64,000 bases of DNA. Source: Seongchinamella sediminis (lineage in GTDB: Bacteria > Pseudomonadota > Gammaproteobacteria > Pseudomonadales > Halieaceae). A program made the position numbers and the translations under genes. The stretch spans positions 62,762 to 126,761 of the forward strand of contig NZ_QRAN01000009.1 in the NCBI RefSeq assembly GCF_003457605.1, in the 5' to 3' direction. This document shows, in pieces, positions 40,319-49,207 of the stretch. How positions within the stretch are numbered: the first letter of the stretch is position 1; each line of letters begins with the position of its first letter. The notes beneath the pieces were generated by a model. It saw nothing but the letters and a program-made list of their open reading frames with translations, had not been told where the DNA came from and searched no databases.

Positions 40319-41650
40319 TCAGTCTTCGGAAATCGAGGACTTGCGCTTGCGCAGCAGACTGGCGAGGTCATCGAACATGGCCTCGGCGCTGGCGGCGGGC
40401 GGCTGCTCCTCGGCCGCCTGCACCGCACCCCCAGCTGTCGCGGCTTCTTTGGCGGTGGCTTGCGGAACCGCCGCCAGCCCGGCATCGTCCAGGCCCAGCA
40501 GCAACTCCTTGTCTTCCAGGCTGACCTTGAGCTGCAGGTTGTAGGCGTAGTGATTGAAACCGTGCTTGTCGACAATCCGGAAGCGGCGGGGCACGGACTC
40601 CCCTTGCTCATCGCGGGTTTTGCTGAGCCAGCACTGAATGGTCGATATCTGCTTGCTCGACAGCTGGGTCCCCACCACGGCCTCCAGCCCGCGGTTGCAG
40701 GCCGCCACAAAAGCCGGCGTGGACACCCGTTCAGTGGCCAGCGGTCCATCTCCCAGGCTGGTGAAGAAGTCGCCGATCAACAGTTGCCCGGCGGCGGCCA
40801 ATTCGACCATTCGCGCCAGCTCAATGGTTACATCGCCGACGATGTAACTGAACACCGTGGGGTTGACGCCCTCAGCCTGGTAAAGCTCGTAGTGGCCGCC
40901 GACGTGGTAGGCAGCGCGGATCAGGGGCACGGTATTGCCACGCGAGGCGGCGCGCGCCACAGCGTTGTCCGCCACCACCAGCAGCATGAAATAAAACAGG
41001 TCCCGGTCCGCCTCCGGACCCAGGCTGCGATTCCAGATGTAGTAACCATCACCGGTGGTGGTGCGGGCGAAGTTGATTTCTATGCCCTGGGACAGCAGCT
41101 TGTTGTAGGCAGAATTGAGGGAATAGGACAGGCTGTTGAGCTGGCTCGCCTGCTCGAAGGGCGTATACAGCGAGAATTCGACAATATCGAACAGTAATAC
41201 CGCCCGGTTCTCCACGTAGCTCAGGCCATAGCGCCGGATCAGTTGCTCCACCGCCTGCAGCACCAGCGGTTCCTCACTCAGGGCGGTATTGAGCTTGATA
41301 AAGGTGGGAGCCACCTCCAGCCGCCGCGACACAGCGAACATCTCCTCCCGGGTTTTGCGCCGCTGGCCGGAGATCATCTCCCGGATGTAGGCCTCGTTGC
41401 CACTGTGTTCGGCGCCCTCGGCACAGTAGTTGCCGAGGAAGTAGTGGGGCACGAATATGACCAGCAGCCCGCGCTCGTCGGCGCTCCAGCACAACACGAT
41501 ATTCTGGCCCAGCCGCCACTGCTTGCGCAGGGTTTTTTCCAGGGTCTTCAGGTTACCCCGCTGTACCAGTGATATCGCATCACTGGCCGACGCCTGTCCA
41601 GGCGTGGAACCGTTGCCGGTATTTACCGAGTCGGTCATCAGGCTTTCCAT
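40319..41650 (-). CDS. Divergent class III nucleotide-cyclase-like protein
   Basis: 443 residues; not a named family to me. Residues about 145-300 look like a class III adenylate/guanylate cyclase homology domain: first metal aspartate D155 in LLFDIVEFS, second D201 in TTTGDGYYI (46 apart, as in true cyclases), then IVGDVTIELARM, where the catalytic arginine position is kept but the asparagine four residues before it is Ile. The 130-residue N-terminal domain has no clear match, and the C-terminus is an alanine- and glutamate-rich tail. No membrane segments. Start at 41650, or MTDS at 41638 (GGAAAG upstream) is also possible. It may be a degenerate cyclase acting as a nucleotide sensor or an active diverged enzyme. 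Confidence 0.7.
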   Translation of the reverse strand: MESLMTDSVNTGNGSTPGQASASDAISLVQRGNLKTLEKTLRKQWRLGQNIVLCWSADERGLLVIFVPHYFLGNYCAEGAEHSGNEAYIREMISGQRRKTREEMFAVSRRLEVAPTFIKLNTALSEEPLVLQAVEQLIRRYGLSYVENRAVLLFDIVEFSLYTPFEQASQLNSLSYSLNSAYNKLLSQGIEINFARTTTGDGYYIWNRSLGPEADRDLFYFMLLVVADNAVARAASRGNTVPLIRAAYHVGGHYELYQAEGVNPTVFSYIVGDVTIELARMVELAAAGQLLIGDFFTSLGDGPLATERVSTPAFVAACNRGLEAVVGTQLSSKQISTIQCWLSKTRDEQGESVPRRFRIVDKHGFNHYAYNLQLKVSLEDKELLLGLDDAGLAAVPQATAKEAATAGGAVQAAEEQPPAASAEAMFDDLASLLRKRKSSISED

Positions 41651-41750
41651 AATTTAATACATCCAATGTTATTATAGGTAGCCTGTGAGGCTGGGGCCAT
41701 GACCAAATTGGCACCCTGACGCACAGGCCAATACTCCCGGGAGACAAGGA

Positions 41751-42242
41751 ATGACGCGCTGGTTTCTGATAACCCTGCTACTGCTGTCCGGCGGCTGCAG
41801 TGACCTCGACTTCAAGGTTAACGACCGGGTCGTGTATTCGCCGCGGCCGCTGTTCAGCGATTTCGAGCTCGCCGATCCTGCTCTGCAGGCCTGTGTCGAG
41901 CAGGCAGTTGCCGACCAGAAGGTCACCCTGGCCAGGGAACTGACCAGCCTCAACTGCAGCCACGCGGGGATCAGCAGCCTGGAGGGTCTGGAGCTGTTCA
42001 CCGGCCTGCAGCAGCTGAAACTGTCCGCCAACGAAATCCGTAACCTGGCACCGCTGGGCAAGCTGTCATTGCTGGAAACACTCTACCTGGACAACAACCA
42101 GGTGGTGGACCCGGTACCGCTGTATGAGCTGCTGTCCCTGAAAACGCTGGACCTTGCAGGTAACGGCTCACTGCAATGCCCGGCGGGCAATGCCCTGTTC
42201 CGTCTCGATGACCTGAGCCTGCCCCGGCACTGCGCCCGCTGA
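41751..42242 (+). CDS. Leucine-rich-repeat lipoprotein
   Basis: 163 residues. Signal peptide with a lipobox-like LSGGC (Cys16), so an outer- or inner-membrane lipoprotein is likely, although the -3 residue is unusual. Residues about 70-145 contain three leucine-rich repeats (LTSLNCSHAGISSLEGL, LQQLKLSANEIRNLAPL, LETLYLDNNQVVDPVPL). The gene starts after GGGAGACAAGG and its stop overlaps the lipid A acyltransferase ATG (TGATG). The coupling suggests an envelope role, but no function is known. Bacterial LRR lipoproteins in such operons are rarely described. Confidence 0.8.
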   Translation: MTRWFLITLLLLSGGCSDLDFKVNDRVVYSPRPLFSDFELADPALQACVEQAVADQKVTLARELTSLNCSHAGISSLEGLELFTGLQQLKLSANEIRNLAPLGKLSLLETLYLDNNQVVDPVPLYELLSLKTLDLAGNGSLQCPAGNALFRLDDLSLPRHCAR

Positions 42243-43114
42243 TGTTGCTGCGCCTGCTCGCCTTGCTGCCCTTCAGCCTGCTCTACGCCGTGGCCTGGCT
42301 GTGCTACCTGCTGCTCTATTACGTCGCCAGGTACCGACGGGATGTGGTCAGGGCCAACCTCGCCAATGCCTTCCCGGAAAAATCGCCGGCTGAGCGCCGC
42401 CGGCTGGAAAAAGCTTTCTACCAGCGCCTCTGCCAGGTAGCGCTGGAAATCATCAAGGCCCGGCGCATGCCCCCCGAGGACTTCCTGGAGCGGGCCAGGA
42501 TTACCAATCCCGAATTGCTGGAGCAGTACAGCGAGAATTTCAGCAAGTCGGTGATTGTGCTCACCATCCACCAGGGCAACTGGGAGTGGATGCTGCACGG
42601 TGCCACCACCCGCTTCCAGATTCCCATCGACCCGGTGTACAAGCCGCTGCACAACGCGGCGGTAGACAAACTGATTTACCAGATACGCAGCCAGTTCGGC
42701 TCGCGGCCGCTGTCCATGGACGAGTCGGTGAAGGACATCATCCGTCGGCGCCGGGAGTTCCGCATTTTCGTCATGGTGGCGGACCAGTCACCCATCCGCA
42801 GCGAGCGCGGTTACTGGACGCAGTTCATGAACCAGGAGGCCAATTTTTATCTCGGCGCGGAAACCATCGCCAAGATGACCCGCTTTCCGGTGCTGTTCGC
42901 CCAGTGCAGGCGCCGCCGCACCGGCCACTACGAGATCGAATTCAAGGAACTGGCCCGGCCACCCTACGACAAGCACAGCAACGACATTACCGACCGCTAC
43001 GTGGCCCTGGCGGAACAGGCCATCAGGGAAGAGCCGGAGAGCTGGCTGTGGAGCAACCGGCGCTGGAAGCGCGACCGCGCCCGGGAAGAAGCGCGGGAGC
43101 AGCAGGCTTCCTGA
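42242..43114 (+). CDS. LpxL/HtrB-family lipid A acyltransferase-like protein
   Basis: 290 residues. N-terminal membrane helix (about 5-28), then the lysophospholipid-acyltransferase fold with the catalytic HX4E motif HQGNWE and the MVADQSP block of the LpxL/LpxM family. These enzymes add secondary acyl chains to Kdo2-lipid A; some family members acylate other glycolipids or ornithine. Coupled to the upstream LRR lipoprotein by one-base overlap. Substrate and order of addition cannot be read from sequence. Confidence 0.88.
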   Translation: MLLRLLALLPFSLLYAVAWLCYLLLYYVARYRRDVVRANLANAFPEKSPAERRRLEKAFYQRLCQVALEIIKARRMPPEDFLERARITNPELLEQYSENFSKSVIVLTIHQGNWEWMLHGATTRFQIPIDPVYKPLHNAAVDKLIYQIRSQFGSRPLSMDESVKDIIRRRREFRIFVMVADQSPIRSERGYWTQFMNQEANFYLGAETIAKMTRFPVLFAQCRRRRTGHYEIEFKELARPPYDKHSNDITDRYVALAEQAIREEPESWLWSNRRWKRDRAREEAREQQAS

Positions 43115-43214
43115 TCGACGACGGATTCAAAGCAAATTGCACCCGGGACTGGCGCAAGCTACCAATCGGCGGGAAATGGGCTACTCTTCTACCGACCATT
43201 CTCTGGAGATTGTC

Positions 43215-44573
43215 ATGCGCAAAGCCACCGCCCTGCTGTTTGCCTCACTGCTTGTCCTGAGCCCGCTTTCCACTCTCGCCGCCAGCGACACCGAGCGCAT
43301 CCAGATGCTGGAGCAACAGTTGCGCCAACAGCAGCAGGTGCTGGACGCCATGCGCCAGGAACTTGAACGGCTGAAGGCAGGTGAGGACAGCCTCGTCCAG
43401 GCTGGCACCGCGGCACCAGGGGAACAGGACCGGGCCCGCGCCGAACAGGAACCGGAACTGGCGCAAACCCGGGGCGACGCCAGCCTCAATGTCTATGGCC
43501 ACATCCAGCTGGATGCCATCTACGATTTCAAGCGGGTCGACCCGACCTGGGAATCCACCCTGCGGCCATCGACCATTCCCACCGTGGAAGACACTTTCGG
43601 CGCCGATGGCAACACCATCATCAGCGTCAAGCAGACCCAGTTCGGTTTCAAGGGCACTACACCGACCCCGCTGGGCGAGATGAAATCCTGGTTTGAGTTC
43701 GACTTCTTCGGCACCGGCTCCGACGCCGGCGACACCAAGTTCAACCTCCGTCACGCCTGGATAGAACTGGGCTCGCTGGGTTTCGGCCAGACCAACAGTA
43801 ACTTCATGGACATTTCCATTTTTCCCAACGTGGTGGACTGGTGGGGCCCCGCCGGCATGGTGTTCAACCGCAACGCGCAGATTCGCTACTCCTGGGCCGT
43901 GGATGACAGCGCGCAATTCGCGATCGCGGCGGAGAAGCCCAATGGCAGCTTCAACAGCGGCGAGTTCGGCGAGATATCCCCGGGCTTCGACGACATCGTC
44001 AAGGCCCGTACCCGCTACCCCGATATCACCGCCCGCTGGCGCGACGACTACGACTGGGGTCACTACCAGGTCGCCGCCGTTCTGCGTTATCTGGAAATCG
44101 AAGCCCGGGGGATCGCCGATGCCCCCTCACCGGAGAACGAGACCGGCTGGGGCATCAACCTCACCGGGGTCATCAATACCGTCGGTCGCGACCAGCTGAA
44201 GCTGGGCCTGGTGCATGGCGAGGGCATAGCCAGCTTTTTCAATGACGGCGGCGTCAACCTGGCCCCGGAGGACAACCGGGCCGAGGCGGTACCCATCACC
44301 GGGGTGACGGCCTACTACGATCGCTACTGGTCCAGCGAATGGTCATCCTCTATCGGCTTTTCCGTCAATGACGCGGACCCCCGCAAGCAGCAGGCTGCCG
44401 ACGAGTTCGACAGCGGCGTCTACGCCAGCGTCAACCTGCTATACACGCCCTACCCCGAACTGCTGATCGGACCTGAGTTCCTGTACGGCAAACATGAGGA
44501 CGTCGGCGGTCGCAGCGGTGAAGACTACCGGCTTCAATTCACCCTGAAACACAAGCTGGGCAGGACCTTCTAG
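43215..44573 (+). CDS. DcaP-like trimeric outer-membrane porin
   Basis: 452 residues. Signal peptide (about 1-23), an N-terminal coiled coil (SDTERIQMLEQQLRQQQQ region and following heptads, about 24-58) and a beta-barrel from about residue 95 to the C-terminal Phe. The coiled coil plus barrel arrangement and the segments VYGHIQLDAIYDF and TNSNFMDISIFP fit the DcaP family, known for small dicarboxylic acids in Acinetobacter. ATG at 43215 follows GGAG. It stands alone between the acyltransferase and the amidase. Substrate unknown. Confidence 0.85.
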   Translation: MRKATALLFASLLVLSPLSTLAASDTERIQMLEQQLRQQQQVLDAMRQELERLKAGEDSLVQAGTAAPGEQDRARAEQEPELAQTRGDASLNVYGHIQLDAIYDFKRVDPTWESTLRPSTIPTVEDTFGADGNTIISVKQTQFGFKGTTPTPLGEMKSWFEFDFFGTGSDAGDTKFNLRHAWIELGSLGFGQTNSNFMDISIFPNVVDWWGPAGMVFNRNAQIRYSWAVDDSAQFAIAAEKPNGSFNSGEFGEISPGFDDIVKARTRYPDITARWRDDYDWGHYQVAAVLRYLEIEARGIADAPSPENETGWGINLTGVINTVGRDQLKLGLVHGEGIASFFNDGGVNLAPEDNRAEAVPITGVTAYYDRYWSSEWSSSIGFSVNDADPRKQQAADEFDSGVYASVNLLYTPYPELLIGPEFLYGKHEDVGGRSGEDYRLQFTLKHKLGRTF

Positions 44574-44627
44574 GGCCTGTTCAGGCTGACTGGGCTGGCC
44601 CTGGCCCCGGATAATGGAGAAGCAATC

Positions 44628-46340
44628 ATGAATACCAGCCACCGGGTAATCGCCCTGCTCGCGGCACTGCACCTGGGTGCCTGTGCCGCAAGCGACGCGC
44701 CGGAGACGGCGAGTCAGGAAGTCGACACCTTCACGGTGGTAGAGGCCAGCTTTGCCGACATGCAGGCAGCCATGGCCGGTGGTGAAACCACCGCAAAACA
44801 AATCGTGGCCCAGTACCTCGAGCGCATCGACAGGTATGAGCCCCAGCTGCGGGCCACCCTGGCGGTGAACAGCAAGGCCCTGGCCGAAGCCCAACAACTG
44901 GACCGGGAACGGGCCGCGGGAAAGGTGCGCGGCCCGCTGCACGGGATCCCGATCGCCCTCAAGGACAACATTCACACCACCGACATGCCCACCACTGGCG
45001 GAGCACTGGCCTTCAAGGACTATACCCCGCCCTACGAGGCCACCCTGGTCCAAAAGCTGCGTGACGCCGGCGCGATAATCATCGCCAAGACCACCCTGAC
45101 GGAGCTGGCCAACTGGGTCGCCACCGGCATGCCCAACAGCTACAACGCTGTGCGCGGTTATGGCTATAATCCCTACGACCCCCGCCCCGACCCCCGCGAC
45201 GGCTTCGCTGACGGCCGCGCGGTCATGGACACCGGCGGCTCCAGTTCGGGCATCGGCACGGCCGCCAATCTCTGGGCAGCCAGCGTGGGCACAGAGACCT
45301 CCGGGTCCATCGAGATACCCGCCAATAACACCATGCTGGCGGCCATCAAGCCCACCGTGGGCCGGATCAGCCGCCACGGCATTATTCCCATTACCGCCGA
45401 CCAGGACACCGCCGGCAGCATGGCCAAGTACGTGGCCGACGCCGCCGCCCTGCTGGCGGCCATGGAAGGCGTTGACGAGCAGGACCCGGCTACCGGCAGC
45501 TGCCCGCCACCCGCCGATGGCAGCTATGCCGCGCATCTGCGCGCTGACGCCCTCGCCGGCGCGCGTATCGGCATCCCCCGGGCCTACTACTACCAGCCGG
45601 TAGTGCCCCCGGGGAAGACCGAGCCGGTGGGCGGTTTGTCATCCGGGGAGAGCGCCGCCATGAGCCGGGCGATTGAGCTGCTGCGCGCGCAGGGGGCGGT
45701 GATTGTCGATCCGGCCAATATTCCCAGTGTCGTCAACCCGGTCGCGGCGGATAACCAGCTGCTGTTCCAGAACTGCTACGACGTCGTCAACGGCAAGGGC
45801 CGGGACGAGAATTGTTCGGTCATTCTGAAGTACGGGATGAAGCGTGACTTCAATCGCTGGCTGGACAGCCTGGGGGACAGCGCGCCGGTGGCCTCGCTCA
45901 CCGCCCTGCGCGAGTTCAACCTGGCGCACAGGGACAAGAATGCGATTCGCTACGACCAGGCCGAACTGGACATTTCCGATGAGATGGATGTGACCGCGGA
46001 CAGGGCCCGCTGGCGTGCTGACCGCGACAAGGATATTCGCCTGTCCCGCAGTGAGGGCATCGATGCCGCCCTCAGGGCGCACCAGCTGGATGCCCTGCTC
46101 ATGCCCTCCTGGAAAGGAGAGAACATCCTCAACAAGGCGGGCTATCCCGCGGTCGTGGTGCCGTTTACGACCGTCCCCAACCAGTTGCAACCGCCCCTGC
46201 CCGACGGCTTCGACCCCAGGCCCATGCCATTCGGCGTCAGCTTTATCGGCACCGCCTGCTCCGAGCCGAGGTTGATCGAACTGGGCTATGCCTTCGAACA
46301 GGCGACCCGGGCCCGCAGGCCCCCCGCGCAATTCCCGTGA
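44628..46340 (+). CDS. Exported lipoprotein amidase (amidase-signature family)
   Basis: 570 residues. Lipoprotein signal with lipobox LGAC (Cys19). The amidase signature covers about 55-560: Lys in PIALKDNIHTT, serines in DTGGSSSGIGT and TETSGSIEIPA. It resembles secreted bacterial amidases rather than GatA. Its stop codon overlaps the GTG of the glutaminase gene (GTGA), so both make one translational unit. Together they should release ammonia or amino acids from amides in the periplasm. Substrate unknown. The preceding 35-base repeat is at 44573-44607. Confidence 0.9.
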   Translation: MNTSHRVIALLAALHLGACAASDAPETASQEVDTFTVVEASFADMQAAMAGGETTAKQIVAQYLERIDRYEPQLRATLAVNSKALAEAQQLDRERAAGKVRGPLHGIPIALKDNIHTTDMPTTGGALAFKDYTPPYEATLVQKLRDAGAIIIAKTTLTELANWVATGMPNSYNAVRGYGYNPYDPRPDPRDGFADGRAVMDTGGSSSGIGTAANLWAASVGTETSGSIEIPANNTMLAAIKPTVGRISRHGIIPITADQDTAGSMAKYVADAAALLAAMEGVDEQDPATGSCPPPADGSYAAHLRADALAGARIGIPRAYYYQPVVPPGKTEPVGGLSSGESAAMSRAIELLRAQGAVIVDPANIPSVVNPVAADNQLLFQNCYDVVNGKGRDENCSVILKYGMKRDFNRWLDSLGDSAPVASLTALREFNLAHRDKNAIRYDQAELDISDEMDVTADRARWRADRDKDIRLSRSEGIDAALRAHQLDALLMPSWKGENILNKAGYPAVVVPFTTVPNQLQPPLPDGFDPRPMPFGVSFIGTACSEPRLIELGYAFEQATRARRPPAQFP

Positions 46341-47362
46341 CCCGACTGGGCGCCGCCGTCGCAGCAGGCCTGCTCCTGGCCCTGGCCAGCGCCGGTGCGC
46401 CGGCTGCGGCGCTTGATACCGCGGCGCTGGAGGCCGCAGTCGACAGCGCCTATCGGGCCTACCGCGATCACAATGAGGGCGACCCCGCCCAGTATATCCC
46501 CGCCCTGGCGGCGGCGGAGCCGGACCGTTTTGGCATAGTCGTGATGACGGCGGACGGCAGGGTCATTGCCCGCGGCGACAGCGGCACGGCTTTCCCCATC
46601 ATGTCCGCCGCCAAGCCGTTTACCGCGGCGCTGGTCATGCAGCAGCGCGGGCCCCAGGCTGTGGTCAGGGAACTGGGGGTGGAACCCACCGGCGACCCCT
46701 TCAACGCGCTGACCGGCATCATTCGCCAGCGCAATGAGCCACTTAACCCGCTGGTCAATGCCGGCGCCATCACCGCGGTCAGCCTTATCCAGGCCGCCGA
46801 GCCGGAACAACGCTGGCCGCTGCTGCTCGACTACTACAGCAGGTTTGCCGGCGAGCCACTGCACATACAGGAGGATGTCTATCGCTCGGTAGCGGGCAGC
46901 AACTACCGCAACCGGGCGCTGGTAAACCTGCTGCAGCAGGAAAGCTGGTTGCAGGCCGAGGCCGCTAGCACCCTGGATATTTACAACAAGCAGAGTTGCG
47001 TTGCGGTTACGGCCCGGCAACTGGCCGTCATGGGCGCTACCCTCGCCAATGCCGGGGTGAATCCCGCCACCGGCGAGAGAGTGCTGGAGGCGCCACTGGT
47101 CACCCACCTGCTGGCGCTGATGACCCTCAGCGGCTTTTACGACGAATCCGGCTGGTGGGCATTTACCGCCGGGCTGCCCGCCAAGAGCGGCGTGGGTGGC
47201 GGTATTGTGGCGGTGGCGCCCGGCAAACTGGCGATTGCGACCTTCTCGCCCCGGCTGTCCCCCGCCGGCAACAGCGTCCGCGGCATGCTCGCCATCCAGG
47301 CGATCTCACGGCAACTGGGCCTCAGCGTATTCAATCCCGGAGCGCCTTACCAGTCACCGTAG
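46337..47362 (+). CDS. glsA: Glutaminase with export signal
   Basis: 341 residues from a GTG start overlapping the amidase stop. Serine-dependent glutaminase fold (beta-lactamase-like): the SxxK motif is SAAK in FPIMSAAKPF, and the family blocks GVEPTGDPFNAL, PLNPLVNAGAI and GVGGGI are visible. Most GlsA enzymes are cytoplasmic, but this one has a hydrophobic N-terminal signal (about 1-25, ending APAAA), so it is likely periplasmic. Coupling with the lipoprotein amidase suggests an exported amide-hydrolysing pair. Full-length catalytic domain, no extra domains. Confidence 0.88.
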   Translation: MTRLGAAVAAGLLLALASAGAPAAALDTAALEAAVDSAYRAYRDHNEGDPAQYIPALAAAEPDRFGIVVMTADGRVIARGDSGTAFPIMSAAKPFTAALVMQQRGPQAVVRELGVEPTGDPFNALTGIIRQRNEPLNPLVNAGAITAVSLIQAAEPEQRWPLLLDYYSRFAGEPLHIQEDVYRSVAGSNYRNRALVNLLQQESWLQAEAASTLDIYNKQSCVAVTARQLAVMGATLANAGVNPATGERVLEAPLVTHLLALMTLSGFYDESGWWAFTAGLPAKSGVGGGIVAVAPGKLAIATFSPRLSPAGNSVRGMLAIQAISRQLGLSVFNPGAPYQSP

Positions 47363-47387
47363 GCTCGCCGCACGCCGGCCACAGGGC

Positions 47388-48146
47388 CTACACCGGGAGC
47401 CAGTCGAAGCCGTCCTGCTGGTCTGCCCAGACCACCGCATCCATGGCGTCCAGCACCGGATCGAGGGCGAGTTCCGCACAGGCCCGCGAGTTGTTCTTTT
47501 CACTGACGTGGGCAACCACCAGGTGGTTCAAACGCTCTCTGCGGTCCAGCTGACGCAGCAATTCTGCTGCCTGCAGGTTGTTCAGGTGCCCCCAGTCGCC
47601 GCCCACCCGACGCTTGAGCTGGGGCGGGTACTCCCCCGCCTGCAGCATATCGACGTCATGATTGAACTCCAGCACCAGGCTGTGGCAGTCGCGGTAACTG
47701 CCCACCACATGCGGGGTGATACAGCCGAGGTCGGTGAGTATGCCCAGGGAGCGGCCGTTGGCGTTCAAGCGGAACTGGCAGGGCTCCGCGGCATCGTGGG
47801 GAACGGTCACCGTTTGCACCCGGAAGTCGCCGATAACGAGCTCGTCATCGGCATTGAAGCAATGCAGCCGGTGGGCGCCATCGAGGCGGCCGCTGGCCGC
47901 GGTGCCGTGGGTCAGGTAAACGGGGATGGCGTGCCTGGCCGAGAGCCGGGCCACGCCGGCGCAGTGATCACTGTGCTCGTGGGTGACCAGCACCCCCTGC
48001 AGCTGCTCCGGTGACAGGCCCAGGCGCTGCAGGCGGCGTGTCGTTTCCCGCAGGGAAAAGCCGCAGTCGATCATCAGCGTCGTCGCCCCGGCCTGCACCA
48101 CCGTGGCGTTACCCTTGCTGCCTGAGCCCAGGGAGGCGAATCGCAT
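47388..48146 (-). CDS. MBL-fold metallohydrolase, YycJ/WalJ type
   Basis: 252 residues. Metallo-beta-lactamase fold with the metal motif THEHSDHC near residue 54-61 and further ligands in the middle (VPHDAAEP) and end. N-terminus MRFASLGSGSKGN is characteristic of the YycJ/WalJ group, proposed to act on DNA or RNA ends as an exonuclease. The dapA-bamC-MBL order is common in pseudomonads. It begins 5 bases after bamC. Activity in this organism is inferred. Confidence 0.88.
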   Translation of the reverse strand: MRFASLGSGSKGNATVVQAGATTLMIDCGFSLRETTRRLQRLGLSPEQLQGVLVTHEHSDHCAGVARLSARHAIPVYLTHGTAASGRLDGAHRLHCFNADDELVIGDFRVQTVTVPHDAAEPCQFRLNANGRSLGILTDLGCITPHVVGSYRDCHSLVLEFNHDVDMLQAGEYPPQLKRRVGGDWGHLNNLQAAELLRQLDRRERLNHLVVAHVSEKNNSRACAELALDPVLDAMDAVVWADQQDGFDWLPV

Positions 48147-48151
48147 GGGCG

Positions 48152-49207
48152 TCAGTCGATATTGCCCTTGATCATGGTCAGCAATGCCTGTTTTTCCCGT
48201 TTCTCCAGCGGGGAGGTGGCTTCCCCGGCATGCCGCAGGAAAATCGCCACATTGTTTTCATCTTCGGCGGTGACACTGACAATGAAGGGTTGCCCGGCCT
48301 GGGGATGATCGTCATCACCGCCCCACAGCCAGTCAAACCAGCCATCGTCGTCCTCGGCCTGCGGACCGCTGAAAGTCGCATAATAGACCCCACTGCTGCG
48401 GTCGCGGTCGGTGATGTCGAAGGTGGATTTCTCCAGACCCCGCCCCAGCGAGGCCCAGGCCCGGTCGAAGGGCAGGGTCAACAGGATGAAGGGCTCGCCG
48501 CCCGCGGTCTCCTGCAGGGAAATCTTGCCGGAGGCACTGATCGCCTGTTCGGCGACCATCGACACCGGCGCGGTGCCGGCACTGTTGGCGATGAACTGGG
48601 CAAGCGCCTTCAGCATTTCCGCTTCCTGTTCGGCATTGTCGGAGCTGTCGGGCCAGGCGTTGATATCGCCGGCCTGGTTCTGTTGCAGCACGTGCAGCTC
48701 GCTGTTGCCGCGCTGCACGCCCTGTTCTATCCGCACCCTGAAACGGCTTGCCATGGTGGCGCTCTCCAGTGCCAGCCAGCCGGTCTCCATGGTGCCGGCC
48801 CGGGCGTCGACCCGGGGGACCGGAATACCGGCGCTGGCAAAGAAGCTGCGCACCTGCGGCCAGACCTGTCCCGGCGCCTCTGCCACCAGGATCCAGGACT
48901 CTTCGCCCAGGCTCTGGATGCGAACAATCTCGTCCTCGGCACCGGCTGACAGCGGCGTCGGCCGCGGCACCTCGAACTCCTCGCTTGCCAGCAGGGCGTT
49001 TGCCACCGGCGGCACCGGGTATATTTCCTGCAGGGCTTCGCTGTCCTTGGTCTCGGGAACCGTGATTACCGGCATATCCGGCGCTTTTTTGTAGTCTTCG
49101 GACTTGTCCCTGAAAACACCCTGGTCACCAAACAGGTAGCCGCAGCCGGACAAAGAAACCAGCAGGGCGCCGGCGATAAGCGTACGAGTCAGGGGCGTGA
49201 TATTCAT
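48152..49207 (-). CDS. bamC: Outer-membrane protein assembly factor BamC
   Basis: 351 residues. Lipoprotein of the BAM complex that inserts beta-barrels. Lipobox LSGC gives acylated Cys22. A flexible N-terminal stretch (about 25-90, with the segment that contacts BamD) is followed by two helix-grip domains (about 95-210 and 225-345). A low-complexity insert (DDDGWFDWLWGGDDD) lies in the second domain. The start codon overlaps the dapA stop by one base (TAATG), the usual dapA-bamC coupling. Confidence 0.92.
   Translation of the reverse strand: MNITPLTRTLIAGALLVSLSGCGYLFGDQGVFRDKSEDYKKAPDMPVITVPETKDSEALQEIYPVPPVANALLASEEFEVPRPTPLSAGAEDEIVRIQSLGEESWILVAEAPGQVWPQVRSFFASAGIPVPRVDARAGTMETGWLALESATMASRFRVRIEQGVQRGNSELHVLQQNQAGDINAWPDSSDNAEQEAEMLKALAQFIANSAGTAPVSMVAEQAISASGKISLQETAGGEPFILLTLPFDRAWASLGRGLEKSTFDITDRDRSSGVYYATFSGPQAEDDDGWFDWLWGGDDDHPQAGQPFIVSVTAEDENNVAIFLRHAGEATSPLEKREKQALLTMIKGNID

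Noticed and set aside
43137-43214. Earlier start for the porin
   Set aside because: The extra 26 residues would precede a clear signal peptide; GGAG sits before the ATG at 43215.
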